From contig NZ_CM001844.1 of the NCBI RefSeq assembly GCF_000384965.1, positions 1,379,667-1,443,666 of the forward strand: a stretch of DNA of 64,000 nt. The letters run 5' to 3'. This document shows positions 58,030-64,000 of this stretch, in pieces. Origin of the DNA: Bartonella bovis 91-4. GTDB taxonomy: Bacteria > Pseudomonadota > Alphaproteobacteria > Rhizobiales > Rhizobiaceae. Below the pieces are notes generated by a model. It did no database searches and had not been told where the DNA came from. It saw only the letters and a program-made list of their open reading frames with translations. Position numbers and translations under genes: made by a program. Position 1 is the first letter of the stretch. Every line of letters starts with the position of its first letter.

Positions 58030-59129
58030 CTATGGAATATGTCCAGATATTTTTCCGATAATTGCGGCACTTAATGCAGCACTACCCAATTGCAAAGCTC
58101 CCATAACACCAGATGCTGCTCCAGCAGCGTGTGAATGAGACGAAATAGCCAATGCAGTTCCTAACGGCAATAAAAAACCATTACCAAAGGTAATAATAGA
58201 GATAGTTATTAAGCTTGTCACAAGTGGCCACAGACTTACAAATATTTGTAAAGCAAACAATATCCCCTTATGACAAAAATAATATATCCACGCCGTATAG
58301 TTTGTTCCATAGCCTCTTGCTTGAGAAACTTTCTTGCTACTAAATTACCTAAGATATAAGTCAAAAAAACACCAATGTAACTATAACCAATATAGACAGA
58401 CGACAGACCTAAAGTTGCCAACAAAAAAGGCGATTCTACAATATAAGCAAAATAAGTCGCGTAAGCAAAACACGAAAGTAAGTGCATAAAAGAGAAACTG
58501 TTTATTTTAAAACTCCGAAACTGTTCTTAATGAGTTCTATAGTAGTAAAAGATTGACGTTTTATAGGCGGTAAAGTCTCTGTCAGTACAAAACAACATAA
58601 CACAATAATTAAGAGTATAAAAAGACTTAAAAAGATAAAAGTCGCCTGCCAATGAAAAGTCTGTAATAACATTTCCCCAATGAACGGCGCGAGTGCTGGT
58701 GATGCTCCACAAAAGGAAAAATAACTAGATAAAGTTTTCCTGCCTCTTTTTTATCTAACAAATCATTGATAATAGCGCGGCTCAAAACAATCCCTGCACA
58801 ATCTCCAAGACTTTGAAAAAATGCAGTACAAGCAAAACCTGAAAAGTATCTATATAAATTATACTAAAAGTCGTAAAAAACCATAAAAATAAACCAAATA
58901 AAAGTGTCTTTTTACGCCCAAAATTATCACTAAGAGGCCCATAAATTAGTTGCCTAAAAGCTAATCCCCATAAAAAAATCGCTATTGCATCTTGGATTTG
59001 AAATTCAGTAATCTAGTAATGATAACGCATATCCCTAAGTGCAGGAAAAAAGATATCCGTAGAAATCAAACCACCTACTGATAAACATACAATAAATATA
59101 ATAAATAGTAATGTAGGTTTATAATTCAT
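58030..59129 (-). pseudogene. Decayed MFS drug transporter (Bcr/CflA-like)
   Basis: From an ATG at 59129 the minus strand reads MNYKPTLLFIIFIVCLSVGG then a stop in DMRYHY*ITEFQ, then GPLSDNFGRKKTLLFGLFLW, the MFS motif A loop. Further parts occur in other frames: SFLLATLGLSS-like and YSYIGVFLTYILGNLVARKF (58236-58487) and GNGFLLPLGTALAI with AGAASGVMGALQLG (58030-58260). At least one stop and several frameshifts break it. Intact relatives export drugs such as bicyclomycin or sulfonamides. Confidence 0.8.
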
Positions 59130-59569
59130 AAAAAACGCACTTTATAATTTATAAATTTAACTTATCTTAATAAAAGATATAATTTAAATTTAATATTATA
59201 ATATATTTATACTTGTTTAAAGTTAATTTATTTTTTATAAACAAATAAGATAATTTTCACTATGCATTAATTTTATATAAAAATACTTTTTATTATTATA
59301 AAAATAAAAAATAAACTATATTATTTAAAATTTACTAATATGAATTCATATTATACTGTGCTATAATATATTTTAATAACTGATTTTAAGATAAAATTAC
59401 ACCATAACTCCTAAGATTATAAGTAATTATCTACCATTATTAAATATCTAAATAACAATAACAGTTTTATTGATAACCATTACTTTCCATGTTGGAAAAA
59501 ATTTGAAACTTCATCTACAAAGTAGAAATCTCAATCCAAAAAGCATTTTAGTTCTAACTTTAGGCAATC
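59130..59569. other. Very AT-rich gene-free spacer
   Basis: About 440 bases, mostly A and T (runs such as TTTATTATTATAAAAATAAAAA). No gene, hairpin or repeat unit found. Confidence 0.5.
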
Positions 59570-60061
59570 TTACTCTTCAAAAAGATGTGGATTTTCAAAA
59601 GAAAGCTTTTTTCGTGCTTTTTGTAATCGCTTAATGACTTCGTCAATCTTTGAGATAGAACAAAAAGATTCTTGATTATTTAATAGGCGTTGTTTGTCTC
59701 CACCTTCACACAAATACTGCATCTGAGATTGAAGCATCCTAATTTCCTGAAATAAAAAACGACTCGTCTCTTTAAAGCTATTATTCAATGAAAATAGTTG
59801 ATCAGAAATTGATATTAAAACTTGTTTTAAAAAACGTTCATGTTCTTGACGCTTGCGATATTCCAAAATAAGAGCGTAACTCATCTTATCTAGCTGCTTT
59901 TTAGTGACATCAATTTGACGCAATAAATCCGGACTTTTTTCATTGCTATCTTTTTGCACCTTCAAAAGCATAGCATAAACATCTAGTAGCTTGACTGCAG
60001 AATAGGATAAATAATCAGCTAACGTAGATGTATTAACATAGTGTTTTTCTGTAACCATCAC
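59570..60061 (-). CDS. Helical coiled-coil protein of unknown function
   Basis: 163 residues, almost wholly alpha-helical and charged: LLRQIDVTKKQLDKMSYAL, YRKRQEHERFLKQVLISISD and IDEVIKRLQKARKKL. No signal peptide. Not recognised. It lies downstream of the lipoprotein hydrolase gene on the same strand, 134 bases away. Confidence 0.6.
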   Translation of the reverse strand: MMVTEKHYVNTSTLADYLSYSAVKLLDVYAMLLKVQKDSNEKSPDLLRQIDVTKKQLDKMSYALILEYRKRQEHERFLKQVLISISDQLFSLNNSFKETSRFLFQEIRMLQSQMQYLCEGGDKQRLLNNQESFCSISKIDEVIKRLQKARKKLSFENPHLFEE

Positions 60062-60195
60062 AAATCCACCTAATGACTGGTTTTACAAAATTATCCCACT
60101 ATTCATTTTTTACTCTACAAGATTATTCTAAAAAAAGTGCTAAAATATTGCTCTTAATTCATTCTATTGAGCATTATGCTTTCCAAGCTTCACAT

Positions 60196-61374
60196 TTAAT
60201 AATCAGTTAAAGGAGATAAAAGATGTACAGGTGCAAAAAGAATAAAGTCTGTTGTTTTTTTCAAAATATGACCACTATCAGCAAAGATCTCTTGACTCGG
60301 TGATAATTCCGTACCCTGCATAATCGCTGAAGCTAGAGAACCTTCTCGAGAAAGAGCCATTAATGTCGGTGAAGATGCAAACACACTATGCGCCCCCCCA
60401 TCAACATTAGAAAAATCTAAAACTGCTATTTTATTCTTGCGCAATATTTCAATGCTTGAACCATCCCCTACACGAGCATGCCCACCTGTAAGACGTCTTG
60501 ACAAAGCGAGAGCTTTATCCTTACGAGATACTAAAATAGCTGTTGGGTGAGGTAATTTTTTAATATCGTAAAGCTGACGCTCAAATACATCAAGATCAAT
60601 ATCTGGTGCAGCCATTAAGAAACTTGTAATACGATAAATTGGTTTATATTTTTTCTGCAAAGCTAAAGTTCTGAATGCTTCCATGATAACAAAATTGCCC
60701 ATAGAATGCGCAACAACCGAAATCTGATCAGCTGTTGTTTCACTGATAACTGTTAAAAGCTCTATTAACCCGTCACGTGCAAAATTAGCGCTATCACGAT
60801 CATAAATATAAAAAGGCACAGATCCAGCAGAAGGCCACGAATAATGTACAGCAACTGCATCTAAAGAATAATCATAAGAAAATTGAGCTGTGCGGAATGT
60901 ACCATCTGCAAAATTATTATTATAACCATGAATAAAAAGGAAAATTTCTTTTTTTCCTTTTGGTTTTTTGGCTAACGCAAGATTTAATTGCTGTTTAAAC
61001 CGCTCTTTATTATCATATCGCTGCAAAGCTACTGCTGTAAAATATTTATCGAGGCTGGGTTTATACGCGTTTTTTTCAACGATACCTTTCATATGCTGTT
61101 GAGGAATTCCTACATCAACACGATTATAGTGTACTTTACTTGACCGCCCTGCCCCATAAGGTTGAGAATAACTGTCTTGGGTCATGCGGCTTGTTGCAAC
61201 ATACACTGGAACGATAGCTTTGGGAGGAATCGATCCACCTTCCACTTCTTGTTGTGCAGCAATCATAGATGGCGTTGCATTTATCCCATGCCAAAGTACA
61301 GCACGCTGGTTGCTACATGCTGTAAGCAATGTGGTGCAAATAAAAAATACTATGTATTTTAAAAATATTTTCAT
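60196..61374 (-). CDS. DUF900 alpha/beta-hydrolase lipoprotein
   Basis: About 392 residues from the ATG at 61374; the frame opens 12 codons earlier. An N-terminal signal ends in the lipobox LLTAC, so it should be a membrane lipoprotein. Domain motifs: IFLFIHGYNNNFADGTFR (oxyanion region), VVAHSMGNFVIMEAF (nucleophile Ser in A-H-S-M-G), an Asp in AAPDIDLDVF, and a candidate His in VDGGAHSVF. This is the DUF900 esterase-like family. The substrate is unknown. Confidence 0.85.
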   Translation of the reverse strand: MKIFLKYIVFFICTTLLTACSNQRAVLWHGINATPSMIAAQQEVEGGSIPPKAIVPVYVATSRMTQDSYSQPYGAGRSSKVHYNRVDVGIPQQHMKGIVEKNAYKPSLDKYFTAVALQRYDNKERFKQQLNLALAKKPKGKKEIFLFIHGYNNNFADGTFRTAQFSYDYSLDAVAVHYSWPSAGSVPFYIYDRDSANFARDGLIELLTVISETTADQISVVAHSMGNFVIMEAFRTLALQKKYKPIYRITSFLMAAPDIDLDVFERQLYDIKKLPHPTAILVSRKDKALALSRRLTGGHARVGDGSSIEILRKNKIAVLDFSNVDGGAHSVFASSPTLMALSREGSLASAIMQGTELSPSQEIFADSGHILKKTTDFILFAPVHLLSPLTDY

Positions 61375-61419
61375 TACAACACCACCTAATCTTATTAAAA
61401 AAGAGCTCACGCTTTAAGC

Positions 61420-62097
61420 TTATAATAAAAAACGACTCTCAACAAACTGAAATAGAATTACTATTAGTAATATATTATAATAAAAATAGATAAAGAAGGA
61501 ATTTTTGTGTTCACTCACATTAATAACAAAAAATGCAAATGATAATAATAGAGGATATATAATGGTGCGGGTGGTCACGCATACACCGCTTTGAGTGTCA
61601 AACATGCTGTCATCTAATCGAGAGATATTTCCCTCTGCAATGGGTGCGTCATACCCATAAACACCACGCCAAAGATCAGAGCGCAGACATTTGGAAAGTT
61701 TAACGATCCCTTCAATGGCTTCAAGTTTGTCTGTGTCAGGCAATTGATCAAAATAAAGCTGAAATGAATTCCACCATTCTCGCTCTGGCCATGCCCCTAC
61801 AAAACGCGCACTAAGATCTAACCATTCAAGCCCTTTATCAATAGCCGCTAAAGATCCACGAACCCGCTGCCACTGCGGTCCCGTTTCAAGCAAAACAGCA
61901 AGATCTGGCACATAAGATGTTAGCTCTCCAAGCCCATATTCTTCAACCAACCATGGTAAGAAGCTTGGGTCTATGATATCAAGCTTTGCACGAGAGATAA
62001 AATCTATTGAACTTTCAATACTTTTATGAAAGTCACAAGCATCGGCAAGGCGTTTTTCAAATTCTGTTGTATTTGTTGGCAGTAAGCGCCCAAGCAT
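61420..62097 (-). pseudogene. Phage baseplate/tail protein GpI, 3'-truncated
   Basis: 225 codons. About 1-170 match the P2 GpI type: LLPTNTTEFEKRLADAC, PWLVEEYGLGELTSYVPDLA and the helical KGLEWLDLSARFVGAW. After DDSMFDTQSGVCV the sequence becomes hydrophobic and unrelated (FFIYFYYNILLIVILFQF), which indicates loss of the original end. It follows the GpJ fragment, as in P2-like baseplate operons. Confidence 0.72.
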
Positions 62098-62100
62098 TGA

Positions 62101-62544
62101 CTATATACGCCCTTTGAAGTTAAGCGTCACTTTACCAATGGCTAAAATTTCTTCACTGGAGACGGCAATATCATCTTTAGGGGTAACAGCAACAGTCTTC
62201 TGCACACCAGGGATCATCAGTTTTGAAATCCACCATGATAAACTTAACTCACGACCAAGAGCTTGCTCTTTCTTCCAAGCTGTGCGTAAATTTGCCTCCA
62301 TTTGGGTTAAGATCTCTAAAGAAATTTCAGGTAAGAGCCAAACATCTGCTTCTAAATCTACAACCGTTGTTACTGCAGCGTGAACCTCAATTGTATCATT
62401 GGTCATAATCACGCTTTTATCCGTCAGCACTTCTTTGACTCTTTGTAATAAATCCTCACTCGCTGTTGCTTGCTCATTCTTACCAAAAATAGCCACGTGA
62501 ATAGTGAGTTTTTTTCTGCGCGGGTTTGAGTATCTGGAATCCAA
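62101..62544 (-). pseudogene. Baseplate assembly protein GpJ, C-terminal fragment
   Basis: From about codon 12 the frame resembles the end of GpJ: TIHVAIFGKNEQATASEDLL, RVKEVLTDKSVIMTNDTIEV, then a GpJ-like ending VSSEEILAIGKVTLNF. The N-terminal two thirds of GpJ and all of GpW are missing. The first codons come from out-of-frame GpV DNA. The stop is three bases before gpI. Confidence 0.72.
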
Positions 62545-62678
62545 TCGCTTACAATATTACCGCTTTGAACAAGATAACGTACGTTTTTATGATCAACGTG
62601 GCTAATCTTACCTACCATAACCATATTGGCCACACGTCTTTTTAAATCTGTAATTTCTCTATCACGCCGCTCTAACAT
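62503..62678 (-). pseudogene. Baseplate assembly protein GpV, N-terminal fragment
   Basis: From the ATG at 62678 (an alternative is at 62711) the sequence reads MLERRDREITDLKRRVANMV, then VGKISHVDHKNVRYLV and GNIVSDWIPDTQTRAEKN, the N-terminal OB-like part of GpV. At a poly-A tract near 62505 it joins GpJ DNA in a different frame, so the reading frame ends at 62424 without GpV features. Confidence 0.72.
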
Positions 62679-63192
62679 GGGAATTTTCAGTGGTTTGATA
62701 TTTATCCTCATTATTAAGACCTGTGTCGGGATCAAAGCCTACACAAGGCTCAAAAAAGACAGTGCTTTCTTCTTCAGGAGAGATATTGGTTACATAAATG
62801 ACTTCAAAGGTTAAAATAGAACCATGCAATGCTAAGGAGCCATTATCGCCAAAAGCCATGGCAATGTTTTGTAAGCGACAGCTTTCAACTGTGTTGTTGA
62901 GATTGGGGTTGTTATGGAAAATAGTTTCAATTTCCCAGGCTAATTGATCAACAAAACGTGCTCCATTTTCTCTTGTGTCATAGCATTCAACATCGACCGT
63001 TAAAATACGACGCCTTGCCCCATAATCGTGCCCACTTTCTATCTTTTCATTTTGCGTTGATACATTAACAAATGGATGATCTTCAGGAGAGAAATTAAAG
63101 TCTCGCATGTTGTAGATTTCATCACCAGCGGCTGTCTTGCCAGCTTTGATTAACTCAACAAACCTCTTTCTTAGCGTTTCTCGTGGATGCAT
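62662..63192 (-). CDS. Phage tail terminator/completion-like protein
   Basis: 176 residues. RKRFVELIKAGKTAAGDEIY, HDYGARRRILTVDVECYDTR and FVDQLAWEIETIFHNNPNLN resemble the Gp37/GpU-type tail terminator fold. Immediately upstream of gpV, a position held by tail-completion genes in P2/Mu-like phages. The reading frame is intact although its neighbours are broken. Confidence 0.62.
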   Translation of the reverse strand: MHPRETLRKRFVELIKAGKTAAGDEIYNMRDFNFSPEDHPFVNVSTQNEKIESGHDYGARRRILTVDVECYDTRENGARFVDQLAWEIETIFHNNPNLNNTVESCRLQNIAMAFGDNGSLALHGSILTFEVIYVTNISPEEESTVFFEPCVGFDPDTGLNNEDKYQTTENSHVRAA

Positions 63193-63246
63193 CTTAATTC
63201 CTGTTATTGAAAAGCCGTAAAAAACTGGAGATTTTCTACCAGCTCT

Positions 63247-63281
63247 AATTAAAAAAGGCTGGACATTTAACCCAGCCTTTA
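63247..63281 (-). terminator. Rho-independent terminator after the metallophosphoesterase gene
   Basis: On the minus strand AAAGGCTGGG-loop-CCAGCCTTTTTT forms a 9-base stem with a T run, about 35 bases after the stop of the gene at 63313. Confidence 0.85.
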
Positions 63282-63312
63282 TGTTTTTTCACTCTTGAAG
63301 AGAAGAACGTTA

Positions 63313-64000
63313 CTATAAATTACTGCAAGTATTAGAAAAGCTTTGGTTATCCCCTATAAAGCCTAAATTACGCACCACGACACCCGTGCCGTTCTTTCCA
63401 TTATAAGCTTTGACGTTAACTGATTTTCCTTTTACATCTAAGAGATAATAATCTCCCCTATAGAGAGCTCCAGCAGTGTATACAGGTATATTTCCGAATA
63501 CTTTATCGTCTTTTGCTTGGCAAAAACTTTGTACATGGGTATGCCCTACAAATATTGCTGCGATATCATAACGTGCAAGAATTGATTTAAATTTTGTCAA
63601 ATCTTGGATGTTTTCGGGTTTAATAAAATGTGAATCATGATCACCGACATGCCGACGAGCGTCATGGAAATTTAAAATTGTAGTCTTGCCCCTGTCAGCA
63701 GCAGCTTTTAAATCTTTTTCTAGCCAGTCCAGAGACTTTGTTATATTTATGCTAAAGTAGACATCACTCATATGAACAGTATAAATTGGAAAATTTTGCA
63801 GTTGTACATAATGAATATCTCCGTAATCCCATGAATAACTTAAACTCCCTTCGATAAAGCGAGTTGGTTGAACACCGGGAAATGAAGAAATAAATTTATC
63901 AGTTACGTCTTTGTTGAAATTGGGTAATTGAGTTTCGTATTTATTTATTTCCGATAACATTCTAGTAACTGCACTCATAGCGCACGAATCTCGACTAATA
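63313..64000 (-). CDS. Calcineurin-like metallophosphoesterase, C-terminal part (partial)
   Basis: The frame is open to the window edge; the ATG at 63978 is probably internal. Visible motifs: TTILNFHDARRHVGDHD (metal-binding His) and AAIFVGHTHVQSF, the GHTH motif near the end of the fold. The N-terminal DxH, GDxxD and GNHD motifs are outside the window. The C-terminal strand region (GNIPVYTAGALYRGDYYLLD) is intact. Possibly exported, since its domain layout matches secreted phosphatases, but the N-terminus is not seen. Confidence 0.8.
   Translation of the reverse strand, partial: ISRDSCAMSAVTRMLSEINKYETQLPNFNKDVTDKFISSFPGVQPTRFIEGSLSYSWDYGDIHYVQLQNFPIYTVHMSDVYFSINITKSLDWLEKDLKAAADRGKTTILNFHDARRHVGDHDSHFIKPENIQDLTKFKSILARYDIAAIFVGHTHVQSFCQAKDDKVFGNIPVYTAGALYRGDYYLLDVKGKSVNVKAYNGKNGTGVVVRNLGFIGDNQSFSNTCSNL

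Overview
The window is chromosomal DNA of an alphaproteobacterium and almost certainly a Bartonella. It is AT-rich and carries the Rhizobiales general stress locus (NepR, EcfG sigma, PhyR and HWE/HisKA_2 kinases), a DUF4167 protein, an infA-maf-yacG order, purE-purK, a short Cys-less L36, and decayed phage and toxin-antitoxin debris. The species cannot be fixed by reading. The density of accessory DNA suggests a rodent-type lineage, which is an inference.

Layout. 1-7 kb: the tail of an M23 peptidase, the divergent general stress response locus, two small envelope-type proteins and a DUF4167 protein. 7.1-11.4 kb: a tandem 1.9-kb duplication in which each copy carries a two-gene AB5-type toxin operon. 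The A subunit resembles the cholera toxin/heat-labile enterotoxin A1 ADP-ribosyltransferase and the B subunit is a small secreted protein. A third copy of the flank abuts an fdhE-like gene. 14.0-27.8 kb: a one-directional podovirus-like virion cluster (small and large terminase, portal, scaffold-like protein, N4-gp56-type capsid, adaptor, DNA-stabilisation protein, tail proteins, endolysin) with no integrase, repressor or replication genes. 28.9-45.2 kb: housekeeping genes (clpB, yacG, maf, infA, purE, purK, rpmJ, a TPR protein, 6S RNA, a 5-formyl-THF cyclo-ligase, ymdB, murA, tRNA-Thr). 45.7-53.5 kb: a phage replication module (YqaJ exonuclease, XRE repressor with inverted-repeat operators, DUF1376 protein, Toprim primase-helicase). 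53.7-64 kb: a decayed zone with an ssb fragment, frameshifted hicA beside intact hicB, higBA, a truncated GpA terminase, an MFS pseudogene, an esterase-like lipoprotein, fused remnants of P2-like baseplate genes, and a metallophosphoesterase running off the window.

The largest-scale signal is a series of about a dozen gene-free islands between about 18 and 53.2 kb. In all of them the + strand is very rich in C and very poor in G, whatever the direction of the neighbouring genes. Several contain 2-3 tandem copies of 219-, 237-, 287- or 320-bp units. They stop abruptly at the right edge of the phage replication module, and in places they extend into gene ends. Together with a virion cluster lacking lysogeny genes and a separate phage-derived replication module, this fits the published Bartonella gene transfer agent (BaGTA) and run-off replication arrangement. 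That identification is an inference here.

How parts may work together: the stress locus is a complete partner-switch circuit. Each toxin operon has a signal-peptide A gene, a signal-peptide B gene and its own terminator. The virion cluster and replication module could jointly amplify and package host DNA, with the toxin genes inside the amplified neighbourhood.
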